DNA from: Ricinus communis | Taxonomy: Eukaryota > Streptophyta > Magnoliopsida > Malpighiales > Euphorbiaceae | Assembly: GCF_019578655.1 (NCBI RefSeq) | Contig: NC_063258.1 | Coordinates: 22,262,802-22,326,801, forward strand | Reading direction: 5' to 3' | DNA: 64,000 bases | In this document: piece after piece, positions 24,673 through 46,079 of the stretch | Layout: every line of letters begins with the position of its first letter | How positions within the stretch are numbered: the first letter of the stretch is position 1 | Program-made: the position numbers and the translations under genes | The notes under the pieces: model-generated | Told to the model about the DNA's origin: nothing | Databases searched by the model: none | Seen by the model: the letters and a program-made list of their open reading frames with translations, nothing else

Positions 24673-24905
24673 ACGTCGTTTGAGAGCTGCTTCAAGGATC
24701 CAATGAATAGCTAAGGTTTGTTGACGATCCTTGGCTACAATCCTAAGGACATCATAAATAGTACCTGCTACTCCTACTTTTCCATTTCGCATATGGGCTT
24801 TATATTATCTATCCTGCCAACCATAAGTTTGATTACATCGCATTCAATTCGAGCTAGGCGATGAAAAGTTTGATAAACAATATCACGCCCGGTTTCGACC
24901 CTCGA
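24673..24905 (-). pseudogene. rps7: Mitochondrial rps7 internal fragment, fused to cob
   Basis: The minus strand encodes '[20 protein letters not shown]' and '[10 protein letters not shown]', then after loss of one A in an A-run (near 24778) '[20 protein letters not shown]' and '[14 protein letters not shown]'. This is the central part of mitochondrial ribosomal protein S7. It stops at KRR, where the frame runs straight into cob. The 5' part is replaced by unrelated sequence. Frameshift and truncation mean it cannot work. Confidence 0.88.
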
Positions 24906-25348
24906 AGAGGAGCCGATTGAGATACCCCAATTATTGATTGAATTCCTCCAATTAAGGATGATCATGATAAGACCTACTAATAAAATAAATAGTACTCTCG
25001 AAACCGATTCTGAAGCTTGACATTATCCTTTTTAGTAGACAGACTAAGAAGGCACCCTAAGAGAATTGCCTAGGTACACCGACATACGAAATTTCATAGA
25101 GCGAAGGGAATAGAATATCCTAAAGCCTCTCTATGCCAAGTCAATTAGATCTTACCAACAAAAGAAGTTTACACATGAGACATAGAACTAGGTTGGGAAA
25201 TAGGGTTCTCACCTCCAGAATAACAAGACAAAAAAACATGTGCTTGACTTTTCCAATCACATGTCTTATTAAGCATATGAAAATGGAACCTTTGGTATCT
25301 TATTAAACAAAAATGGTGATATTGTTCCTCCATTAATAAAAAATTCAA

Positions 25349-25434
25349 AATGAAATATGTACCGGATTTTTAGCACATGCAACCATCAAACCAGAGACCA
25401 AACCAGAGACCAAACCAGGGCTCGACAAAATAGA
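25349..25434 (-). pseudogene. nad6: Mitochondrial nad6 5' fragment
   Basis: The minus strand reads 'ILSSPGLVSGLVSGLMVACA' and then 'KNPVH', the N-terminal part of NADH dehydrogenase subunit 6. A 12-base tandem duplication doubles the LVSG unit. Similarity ends at a stop soon after. Short but distinctive. Confidence 0.65.
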
Positions 25435-26030
25435 AGTTCCTACACCTTGCATGGCATTTCCTAGTCCACCATGGATAGGATCCGATCCTATCCTAGCAAT
25501 CAAACTCCTTCCTGACTCAGCTCACCTGCCTCTGAAGCTGGGGGGCCCTTAAGGTACATGGAAGGAGGATGCCCCTACAATAGGTACACTCGATTCCATT
25601 CTGTGTGGGGATCCCTATGGTCTTTTCAGGGGAGGGGCCATGAGCCAAGCGACCTTCAAACTAAAAGCAAGGAACTCAAAAGTGTTCAGACTAAAAGTAA
25701 GAAAGGACTCGACGGTTGTTCCTTTATTAGGTCCGAATCCTGCCACCTTTCTTGTGGACCATCCTGTAGTTACCGGATGATGGGAATAACAAAGCAGATA
25801 TTTTGAAATGAGCACGAAATGTCAATATATGAATTGTTTCATTATTCGTTCTTTCTGGGAAACTGCATATCAAGGAAAGGGCTTTGGTCCCTCTGAAGCC
25901 AAGTTTGTCTTATAATAGTAGTAGTTGCCCCTTATCCTCGAGTGATTCTCTTTGGGATTTCTTTTAGCCCAAAAATGGGAAGAGCAGTTTTTGTAGTTCC
26001 TTAATACCTTTTGACTAATCTAGATCCTTA

Positions 26031-26639
26031 AATAACTTGTACTTAAGAACCTTAGTTATAAAGAATTAAATACGGTTTAACATAAATAAGAGTTTATATT
26101 AAACTAAGTTTGTAAAATACCCAGCCTTCACTTGATAAATTCACCAAGTCATAAAGAATAAAAGAAGAGAATTAACTCCAAAATAATCAATATTCAATAA
26201 CTTTTACATAGAGATTCATACTAGCTTAGATAGGCCTTAGAAGAACCTAATTCTATAATGATAAGGCAGCAAATAACAATAAGACTAGGAGTAGAACTCA
26301 AACTAAAAGGATAACTTAAAAAAAGATTTATAATTATTAAAAGACTTCTTTAAATGAAAAAATACTCCTAAAATTCATTCAAACCTAGCCCATATAATAA
26401 ACATGACATTTGAGTTTAAGTTACATATGCTAAGCAGCTCATTCTTGAGTACTAAACTCTAAATAGCTTGACTTGATTATCTTGGGCTTATCTTGACTTA
26501 TTCATACCTCCATATGTTAGATTAAGTTGATATGAGTATCTTGAGGCCCATTATTTTGATTAAGTCCAATCTCACTCGGACTTTGAATCTGATTAGGACT
26601 CCTAGTTAGATTAGGATTTCTAGTAAAAATAGGATTTCT
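26031..26639. other. AT-rich filler between mitochondrial DNA and inverted-repeat arm 2
   Basis: Its base composition is nuclear-like. The open frame of arm 2 (minus strand) extends into it to 26517. No family recognised. Confidence 0.4.
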
Positions 26640-26801
26640 TTCGTCGCTTGAACTCCTTATGTCATCAGGACTCCTTGTTGGATTAGGATTCTTAGTGAAA
26701 TTAGGATTCCTTGTTGAAGTAGAATTATTTGAGCAAGTAGAATTTCTATCATTAGGATTCCTTGTTGGAGTAGAATTTCTAGTGCTATATGGGTTCTCAT
26801 C
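26640..26801 (-). repeat. Inverted-repeat arm 2 (NP-rich linker sequence)
   Basis: Reverse complement of the 22107-22227 sequence with extra repeat units. On the minus strand it is open as part of a 118-codon frame (26873-26517) rich in RNPN, RSPD and RNST blocks. Confidence 0.85.
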
Positions 26802-27079
26802 AATTGAGAAGGATGGAGATGTTGCGATCCTATAATTGTAACTCATCATGGTCGACATGAAAACATGTTTCACTTCCTCACTCTAATGAAGTAGAACAAT
26901 TGCATGAAAAGTGTGAGTAGTAAGTAAAAATTCAATAAATTTTAAAGTTTGTCATGCAGTCTCAAATTCAAGAAAGGCCATGGCAGACTAGTGCGTATCA
27001 TAGAATATATGATAAAGATTAATCAGCAGTTGAGATGCCAAAAGAACAACCTGCAGAACAAGCAGTATCACCAATACAG

Positions 27080-28640
27080 TTAAGAACAACCAAGGTGAGA
27101 AAAAAAATTCCAATTATGCAATGTTATACTGATGGGAGAAGAAAAGTAAACAACATCCTTTAAGGAGGTATCACAGAAAAATAAATGGATAAAATCCATG
27201 AAAGAAGAGATCAAAGCTCTTATTCAAAATCAAACTTGGAACTTGGTGCCAAAATCTAGAGACATGAAGCCCATTTCATGGAACTGAGTGTACAAGATCA
27301 AGACTCGTCCAGATAGTTCAGTTAAGAAATACAAAGCTCTTTTGGTGGCATGAGGATTCTCATAGTAGTATGGATTAAACTATGATAAAATATTTAGTCC
27401 ACTGTCCAAGAATGCAACTGTTCGTGTTTTGCTAGCATGCATTGCAAGTAAATCTTGAAACTTATAGCAGATGGATGTCAAAGATGCCTTTCTAAATGGA
27501 GAGTTGGATTGATATATAGAGCAACCTAAAGGATTTAAGAACAAGATTAATCCCAAGTATGTTTTCTAATTGAATAAGGGACTATATGGGTTGAAGCAAG
27601 CCCCTAAGCTTGGTATGACAAGATTGTTGAGCTTCTCATCCATAATGGCTATGGAGTTGCACAAGTTGATTTGAGTTTATTTGTCAAAGCTCGAGAAAGG
27701 AGGCTAGCAATAATTCTTATTTATGTTGATGATCTCATTATCACTAGTGAAGATGTTAATGAGATTTACCATACTAAGAAAAATGTATTAGTCCGATTTT
27801 ACATGAAAAAACTTAGGAAGCTAAATCACTTTTTGGATTAGAAAGAGCATAAAGAAAGGATTATTTTTGTGTCAAGAGAAATATACAAGAATTCTTCTCC
27901 AAAAGTATGGAATGCTAGACTACAAGCTTCTTGTTCTCCTAATAGAGGTGAACTTCAAATTAAGCATTACATAAGGTAAAGATTTGGAAGATTAGTGATG
28001 TATCGATAGATATAGGCAATATGATATATTTGACATTGATAAGGCTAGATATTGCATTTGCAATTGGAGTTAGCTAGTTCATGCAAACTCCAAAAAGCCT
28101 CACTTGGAAGTAATTAGGAGAATTTTAAGATATATCAAAGGAACACTTGATCTCGGGTAATTTTATAAAAGTAACATAACTTGCGAATTTGGAAGGATAT
28201 TGTGATGATGATTATGCTAGTGACTATGATACACAGAGATTGACCACTAGTTATGTATTTAGTTTGGGTTCTTAAGTTGTTACTTGGTGTAGAAAAAGGC
28301 AACCAATAATGTCACTTCCAACACTAGAGGTTGAGTATCTTGCAACAATAATGGCAGCTCAAGAAAGTACATGGTTAATACAATTGTTGGAGAATTCACA
28401 TCAACCAGTTGATTATCTGATATCAATATACTGTGATAATCAATTAGCTATTTGTTTAGTTGAGAACCTAATGTTTCATGCTAGAACAAAATATGTGGAG
28501 ATGCAATATCATTTTATTCGTAAAAAATCCTTACAAGGGAGATCAAAGTAATTCATGTGAAGATAGAAAAACAACTGGTAGATATTGTCACTAAAAGACT
28601 TAATTGTGAAAAATTAGAAGATTTTCATAAAAGACTCGGT
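27080..28640 (+). pseudogene. Copia reverse transcriptase and RNase H remnants
   Basis: Stops interrupt the frame, but the copia order is clear: 'WIKSMKEEIKALIQNQTWNL' (27190), 'QMDVKDAFLNGEL' (27465), 'GLYGLKQAP' (27590), a 'YVDDLIIT' type active site near 27720 and 'RRILRYIKGT' type sequence near 28110. RNase H has 'LEVEYLATIMAAQESTWLI' (28320) and 'YCDNQLAICLVEN' (28430) in an 80-codon open piece, then an ADIxTK-like end near 28580. It belongs to the 5' remnants at 19890-22100. Confidence 0.8.
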
Positions 28641-28686
28641 AATGACTCCAAGAAAAGGGATTAAGGACATTATTAATAAGAGGGAA

Positions 28687-29030
28687 TGTTGAAATCATTA
28701 CTAATAATGATCGAAATATATTTTATTTTTCTTTAAATACATTTACTATAAAAGCAATGATTTATATTTATAATGAATTATAATCATTGAAACTTTTAGT
28801 AAGAAAAATATTATAAATACTATACCTTATAATTTGTAAAATGTGTGGAAAAAAGAATACAAAATATTAATATGTAAAAGAAGAAACTTTCATTCTTCTA
28901 AGTTTTATTTGTTTAGGTTTGTATGTCTTTCTTTTGCATTTAAAGTGAGTTTGAAATTTATTTTTAACTCGCCTACATTTTTATGTGTTAATAATTATTT
29001 TATTAATAGTTTTTTAATCACAATTCGATA
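28687..29030 (+). repeat. 3' LTR of the old copia element
   Basis: 344 bp and clearly divergent from the 5' copy. The terminal CA has become TA. It is preceded by the purine-rich AATAAGAGGGAA (28674-28686). Confidence 0.85.
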
Positions 29031-29340
29031 AAATGATTATCTTTTTAGAATGAAGAGATTATATATTATAAAGGAAAAAAAAACCTTATGGTCACATACT
29101 CATTTATTTAGAAGGTTGTGATATTTATTGTGACAAATGACTGCCTTATGTTTTATTTTTCTTGCATTTTAAAGCTCACTACTTAATATTATTATTATTT
29201 TATAATAAAATATTTGACTATTTATAAAATCATTTTATAGGTTTATAGATTTAATTTTTATCATATATAAATATAAAATTATTTTAAATATATTAAAGTA
29301 ATATATCACATAATATAGATATTATTATATAAATTAAAAT

Positions 29341-30005
29341 CATAGTTTTTAGAATTGACCCATAGAATAGAAAGGATTAAGGTTAGAGGTCCAACCGGGA
29401 TTGAATTGATAACTAAAAATATATGCATAAATATTTATATATGATGTTGTATAAAAGTATGAATAGCTTAAAGATATTTTATACAATATAATTTTTAGTA
29501 TTATTTAATAATTAAATCCAATAAAATATGATATTCAACAAATATTAATATACTAATTCCATAAAAAATTTCAACCACAAACTTAATTATTTGAAAGTAT
29601 TCAAGTGATCACAACCTTCTTTTACTTATAATTTTAATATTTGCATAAATTATATATCAATTTTCTAAATTTGACTAAATCTTTAAAATTCTTTTCAACT
29701 TAAAGATTTGGCAAATATTTTTTTATTAAATTAATTGATTAAAGAAAAGATAATAAATCTTTTTGAAATAAGAAATTTAGGATTTGAGCCAAAAGAAAAC
29801 CCAAACAAGATATAATCAAGTGTTAATTAATTGTTTTTAGAAAAATCAGACTTGTCAAACCCATGTGACTTGATCGCCAGTCTATCTAGTTGGGTCAACA
29901 GGTTCTTAGCAAGTTTATCCAAAAATGGATTTTAGGGATTCTCGGCCTAGATAAAGTGTCATTCCTAATTCAATCAGTCAGGCCGACCAGGATTTAACAA
30001 CCATG
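29341..30005. mobile_element. hAT-like MITE candidate
   Basis: The left end CATAGTTTTTAGAATTGACC and the right end in reverse complement CATGGTTGTTAAATCCTGGT resemble each other as imperfect terminal inverted repeats. The 8-base flanks ATTAAAAT (29333-29340) and ATAAAAAT (30006-30013) differ at one place. Near both ends there are GACC/GGTC-rich patches typical of such elements. It has no coding capacity. The AT-rich flanks weaken the duplication evidence. Confidence 0.42.
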
Positions 30006-30013
30006 ATAAAAAT

Positions 30014-33000
30014 TAATACTATGTTTATCTCTTTAGTAAATATGTCGTAAAATTTTGTTGATGATACACTCAAATTGTGTAAAGTAAATTAGTCTTTTAT
30101 ATGGTCAATTTTAAATTCTACAGTGATTTAGATGAGATTACCATTAATTTATTTATTTGGTTGAGTTATTTGTAATTTCATGTCTTTTTAGCAAAGGAGA
30201 AGAAATTTTAGGTTTAATTAAGCAAGTCAGAAAAATTAGAAGGCCTAGAAGCAAAAAGGAGTATGTTGGAAACGTGTCAAAAAAAATAGAGCCCATGAGA
30301 GATCGCGACTCCTCCCGCTAGGTCACACAAAGCACGAATAAGAAACTGACTATCGCGAGCGCAAGGCTGTTGCGAGCACAGGGAAGCTGATGAGAGATCT
30401 CTTTGTGGTCGCATATAGGAATGGCAATTGGTAAGTGTTGTTGGTTATCTGCAAATGCACGGGTTAAACAAGTAGTACAGAAAAATATTGTCCCACGAGG
30501 TGGTGTTAAGTACTAGCTAATAGGTGGCTTCAATTATCTAAGAGTCTAAGAGATATTGTGTGTCTAGATTAATTCAATAAAAGCAAATTGAATTAAGAGC
30601 TAATTTTAAGAAAGTTACTAACTCAAACTAACAAAGAACTAAATGAAAGATTTAAATTAAGAGACATTAATACGGTAAAGTGCTCTAGGAGGGGCTTTCC
30701 TCAATGACAAGCCAAGTCTTCAAATTACTATTCTTTTGAGTTCAGAATGATGAATGAGAAGGCGAATTATCCTTAAAATATCTATTAATGTCTCTCAAGA
30801 ATTAAAAGACGTGTTAGAATGAATTCAATACATATTTTCATGTTAAAAAGTTAATAAAACCCATTAATCAAGTGGAAACTCGATTGATCCTTAAAGGAGC
30901 AAGCTTATTTCTAAGTCAAAATCCTAAGTTTAAGAACTAATGATTCTAATATCAAGTTTCACCTTTCAGTCCTTCACTTGGGTATCTAGATCAAGTAAAT
31001 ATAAGCACCAACACATTCACAAGTATTAAGCATAAAAGTAGTTAAATCATCATTCAAGATCTTCAACTCAAATGAGATTCATTCAAACATCATGGCAAAT
31101 TGAGAGAGTACAACCCCTTCGCTAGAGAGAAAGCATTTTAGCTACACATGATTACTAAAATAACTTAAAAATAAGTTGTAGATATAGCATACATAAATTG
31201 AAAGCAAAAATATAGCGAAATAAGTAAGAGAGTGAGTTAAAAGAAAATTAATGGGTCTTCATTAATTATCTCCTTTTTCCTCTAATCTCCTCATTGATTA
31301 CTCTAAATGGTTCTCTTTTCTTTAATCTTCACTGAAAATACATTAAAATCATAAAGACTAAACAAGAATCTAAGTTTTTAAAAGTGGTAAGTGGGTGGCT
31401 CTTCAAGTTCTTGTCTTGAAGATATAGTGGTTGGATGTCTCCTCCTTATTCTTTCGAATAAAATCCTAGAAGGAAGATATAGTCTCTTTAAAGAAAAGCA
31501 CATGCTCATTTTTATCTAATTCTGATAAAATTGAGGGCCTCAATCTTTTAGTGCCTATGAGATAAAAGGCCTCGATTTTGGATAATAGCTTTGGTTGATT
31601 CTTCTTTAGAAACTAAGGATCTCGATTTCTTATGCCTTGCGAAATCGATGGCCTCTATTTTTAGGCGATTTGTAATCTTTTGAATAACTTTTGTTCTTTA
31701 TTTTGCTTGGCGCTGTTGAGCTTTTCTAGCTCTTTTCTCCTCCATTTAGGGCGCCTATCAATAAACACAAAACACCATCGAAAGTGATTATTTATCAAAA
31801 GAATTACTAAAATGGTATGCTCTTAAGGGTAAAATCAATGTGAATATGTGTGTGGAAATTGCTCACATTAGTAGGGTATCTGTCCATTTAAGGATATCCG
31901 AACCCAAATCCGATTAAAAGACACATATCTAAACTCGTCCCAAATCCTATTTAAATCCGAATAGAAATACCAGCATACTACTCGAACCCAATTAAAATTC
32001 GGTTAATTTTAAATAGCTATTATATATTTTTTATAAATATTTAAATAGATAACATGTACCCTATCTGTTTTATATAAACATTTGGGTAATTAAATGGATA
32101 TTCATTTACCGAATCCGTTTATAATAATTAACTTTTAAAATATATTAATAAAAATTAATAAAAATAAAAAAATATAGAAAAACTACTAATCAAATGTAAA
32201 TATTTAATATTTAATATTCGATATGTTAATACAGCCTAAGCATAAATTTAAAAATATTTAAAATAATATTCTAAGTAACAAAAATAAAATAAAAAGTAAT
32301 AATATTTAACATAATCAGGTTCGGGTAACCGGTACCCACGGATTTAAATTCGAACTTAACTCAAACTCGTTACGGACAGTAAAATCAAATCTCAAATTTG
32401 TTTATTATTACCCAAATCCATCTCATTAGGTATTTTGGTCTTTCAAGAGTTTATGGCTTTATAAACATGAGGGAGCTCAATTTTTAGAGTGGATTAGTAA
32501 GTGTTTAGAATTAGAAAAAGTTGCTAGAGGCAAGGATTGAAAAAGATTTGAGGATCATGATTCAAACGTTCTTCTTTTCTTCTTGTTTTATTTTATTATT
32601 TTTAGATTAAGTTCAATGGATTCATTTATTTTTGTTAGTTTGAATTTTATTATGAGTAGCTAAGTTTAATTGGTTGAAAAACTCATTAACCTTATTCTAT
32701 AATTTGAATTAGTAATATTTCTTTGATTATTGGTTTAATTATTTTAATTTATTATCCCTGTGCTTTATATGATTGTGAATATAAATGTCTAATATTTATA
32801 ATAGATCTAGGTATTAAGCAAGTAACGAAAATTGAAGTTTGATATTAGTTTAAGAAATATTAAATAATACTATTAAGACTTAGACATAAAGCTTAGGTTA
32901 TTGAGATTTGCTTAAATTTACCATAAGACTTAAGGAGTTCATATTAGTATAACTGATCACTTAGTAGGCAAGTAATTAATCTGAATATGGTGGATATGAT

Positions 33001-33470
33001 TTGAAAGAATATATTTGCTAACTTGGGGTAAATTATATTCAAGATTATTTAAGCTAGATTCAAAGAATAGTTAATCGAATTATAAAAGTATGGGAGAAAC
33101 CTAATTTCAAGTTTTTATTAATTTAATTTCTTTATTTTCAAATTCAATCTAAACTATTTTTAATATAATTAGTACAAAATTATAATATATTCTAATATTA
33201 AGTACTACAAATCTTGCTTTCATATATATATATATATATAAATTTATAAATTAAATTTTTTTATTAAATTAAAGTGGAGAAAAAAATCTAAAAATTTAGA
33301 AACATAATTTAAAAAATACATACAAAATAAAAATATGCTAAAATTAGTTCACAAATTTAAAGTAAAATTAAAATATAATAATATAATATAAATTAGCACT
33401 ACTGATACTAATACTGTAATTAACTCTATTAGTTTTATTATATTTTCTAATAAATAATTGTCTACTTTGT
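30014..33470. other. Intergenic DNA with dispersed-repeat character
   Basis: No gene found. 30270-30520 is GC-richer and contains 'CTGCAAATGCACGGGTTAA' and 'TCCCACGAGGTGG', wording common to dispersed plant LTR-type repeats. 31870-32430 is described separately. A (TA)n run lies at 33221-33240. Confidence 0.4.
31872..32428. repeat. Candidate MITE with 'GGATATCCGAACCC' type ends
   Basis: The left part (31872-31990) has GGATATCCGAACCCAAATCC and further ACCCAA/AATCCGA motifs. The right part (32315-32428) has GGTTCGGGTAACCGGTACCC and CCCAAATCC. The two ends are inverted in character around an AT-rich core. No clear target duplication. Confidence 0.35.
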
Positions 33471-33477
33471 TGCTAAT

Positions 33478-33860
33478 TAACTCACATAAAAAATCTCATA
33501 ATATTTTCTTAAAAATTTCATAGTATATTTTTGTTTTTGTTTTTGCTAAAAATTAATACTACAATAACACAATGATTTTTTTTTTTATTCTCATAAGTGG
33601 CACTCTCATTTTAGCAAATTTATTATTTAAATATTGAATATATTAATTTATGTTGTATTTTGAAAGTAAAATAGTTAGTGACTTGCCTAAAGACCTCCAC
33701 AATTTATAATAATTTTTAAGAATAATAATTTTATTTTAAATAAGTTATCTATTTCTATCAAATTCATAGTAATGTGTAATATCACAATTAATACTTTATA
33801 TACCATATAAGTTATTATTTATATGTAACATTTTTTATAAATATTGTCAAATGAGAAAAG
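33478..33860 (+). repeat. Direct duplication, copy 1
   Basis: About 380 bases from TTAACTCACA to ATTGTCAAATGAGAAAA, repeated at 34368-34740 with scattered differences. The copies start about 890 bases apart. Confidence 0.88.
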
Positions 33861-34367
33861 AAAACTTAATTAATCAATTTATTTACCAACCATACAAATT
33901 TTCATTTAAAACCCCAAATTAAAGTAATTATATTTTTAATCCTTATTTCAAAATTAATTTTCAATTTAATCCTAACAATAAATTAACTTAATTAATCAAT
34001 TTACTAACTATTTTTCAATTAAAATCAACACCATTAGCTAATTGAAATTTGCTATTCCTCAATAAAAATTTTTATAAAAATATTATTTATTAATTATTTC
34101 ATAACTTTTAAATATAGAATTTAATTCATATACTCATACGGGGAGAAAATTAAGTGACCAAAAATATAATTTATTCCTCAAGAAATTTACTTAATTAATT
34201 TTATAAAAATCAAACTAATTAGGTATAGAAAAATAACTCTCTTACTTTTATCTAGTATTGAAATTTCATTTTAAATCATTCCAATTAAATTAATTAAAAA
34301 TAAAATAATATTAATTTGAATAAAAATTTATTATTAATTATTATTAATATATTATTAAAATAGATAT

Positions 34368-34740
34368 TAACTCACAAAAAAAATCTCATAATATTTTCTT
34401 AAAATTTCATAAAATCTTTTTATTTTTTTTGCTAAAAATTAATATTAAAGTAGCACAATGATTTTTTTAGTTCTCACAAGTCTCACTCTCTTTTTAGCAT
34501 ATTTATTATTTAAATATTGAATATATTAATTTATGTTGTATTTTGAAAGTTAAAAAGTTAGTGACTTGCCTAAAAACCTCCACAACTTATAATAATTTTT
34601 AATAATAATAGTCTCGTTTTAAATAAGTTATCTATTTCTATCAAAGTTATAGTAATGTGTAATATCATAATTAATACTTTATATACCATATAAGTATTAT
34701 TTATGTTTAACATTTTTTATAAATATTATCAAATGAGAAA
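34368..34740 (+). repeat. Direct duplication, copy 2
   Basis: Second copy of 33478-33860. It ends in an A-run about 490 bases before the ARL1 start codon, so it may lie in the ARL1 promoter. Confidence 0.88.
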
Positions 34741-35023
34741 AAAAAAAAAAAAGAACTTTCTTTATATGTACATAGGCTATAAATCATACAGCAAAAATTC
34801 CTGTTTCATTTAATTAGCTGCTCGTTTCTATGTGTTACGTGTTTCCATCAGTTTCCAAACCCAATAAGAAAAAAGAAAAAGGAAAAGAAGAGGACTAAAA
34901 CGCCAACTAATTGTACTCTCCTTGCCATCTTCCACTCCCAACGCTCCCCCTTAGAGAACTCAATATTCCATTTCCGACCCCAATTATCCCAGCATCTTTT
35001 GCAGGCAGACCCTCTCTCTTCTG

Positions 35024-35146
35024 GTACCTTTCATAAACACACACACTTGCACTGATGCTTCAATAGTATTCTTTATGTATGTATTCTTGTATTTATTTTT
35101 CACTCGTAATATTCACGCTATTACGGCGTGTATAATATTTTTGCAG
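35024..35146 (+). other. Probable intron in the ARL1 5' UTR
   Basis: A GTACCT donor after TCTTCTG at 35021-35023 and a TTTTTGCAG acceptor ending at 35146 enclose 123 T-rich bases. The exon that follows reaches the ATG at 35232. From splice signals only. Confidence 0.5.
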
Positions 35147-35216
35147 AGAGGAAAAGGGCTCTGCTTTGCCAGATCAGATCCACATTATTCTTCTGAGATC
35201 TGTTTTCCATTGTTAA

Positions 35217-45279
<10,063 letters not shown>

Positions 45280-45689
45280 CTCTTTTGGAGAAGAATGGAA
45301 AGGTAACTGCTGTGTGCCTGAGCCAGAACTGAGAAGGGTGACAAATTGGCTTGGGCGGTGATAGAAATATTACTCTTTTACCATTATTGATATTTGATCT
45401 TCACTGATTTTTCTCACTAATATATCTGTAAAATTTTCATCCAAGACATGATGAGTTAGTTTTTTTTGTTTTTTTTTTGTTTTGTAAGGTCTCTTTTCTC
45501 TTGTTATATCTTATTAGCTCTTTCAGTCTTGTTTTCTTTTCTCTGCATACTTATGTGAAACAGACAGTGGTGGTCTCATTTTATTCATTTCATTGTTTCA
45601 TACTTGCAGCAAGTTCTAGCCTTCTTTTGTAAGCTATGGAAATTGAATAAATTAACTATATTAGTGAATTTGACTAAAATATATAATAT

Positions 45690-46079
45690 AACCTTTAGGG
45701 GTACTATTGTAATGCTAAAGATATTACTAAAATTATTACAAAATCTTTTGTATTAAAAGGTTAAACTATATGATTTAATTTTATGCGTGTCCATATATAA
45801 CTACAAACAGAAAATTTGATTAAAGTTTTAATAGATTTTTGTTCTCTGTGTTTTTAGAAAATTACATAAAATACTGTTTTTTTTAAGCAAATATCATTTA
45901 TACTATAGGTTTTTTTAATATTTATTTCTTTTACGGGATAACATATGAACTCCCTTTTCCTTTTTCATTTTTTAATTTTTTCTTCATCCGTCGTCCATTT
46001 TCTCTTTTCCTCTTATTTTTATGAATTTTCTCTCTTTTTAATCAATTCAAAGATCTTAAAATTGTAGAATTGTTAATTC
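45690..46079. other. AT-rich stretch downstream of ARL1
   Basis: No gene recognised. The ARL1 3' UTR probably ends before about 45660. Confidence 0.45.

Larger units (their letters stand above)
22228..26030. other. Scrambled mitochondrial DNA (NUMT) inside the copia element
   Basis: This segment is visibly more GC-rich than the nuclear DNA around it and has the texture of plant mitochondrial intergenic DNA. It contains pieces of at least four mitochondrial genes, in an order and orientation not expected from an intact genome: matR (+), cob (-), rps7 (-) and nad6 (-). All pieces are partial and mutated. The rest (22228-23780, 24010-24400, 24910-25340, 25440-26030) is unassigned and probably also mitochondrial. 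The right boundary is approximate. Confidence 0.82.
19377..29030 (+). mobile_element. Old Ty1-copia element interrupted by a mitochondrial-DNA mosaic
   Basis: LTRs at 19377-19729 and 28687-29030 share start (TGTTGAAATCATTA) and end (TCGACA/TCGATA) but differ at many sites. The flanks AAAAG (19372-19376) and AAATG (29031-29035) are a near-matching 5-bp duplication. The PBS TGGTATCAAAGCC follows two bases after the 5' LTR, and a purine-rich tract precedes the 3' LTR. Gag, protease, integrase, reverse transcriptase and RNase H remnants lie in copia order with many stops. Between the integrase end (about 22100) and the reverse transcriptase (about 27100) sits a foreign segment, so the element now measures 9.65 kb instead of about 5 kb. 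It is non-functional. Confidence 0.85.

Noticed and set aside
22228..26030. Functional mitochondrial genes or a piece of mitochondrial chromosome
   Set aside because: All four gene pieces are partial and mutated, and copia sequence with LTRs surrounds the segment, so it is a nuclear insert.
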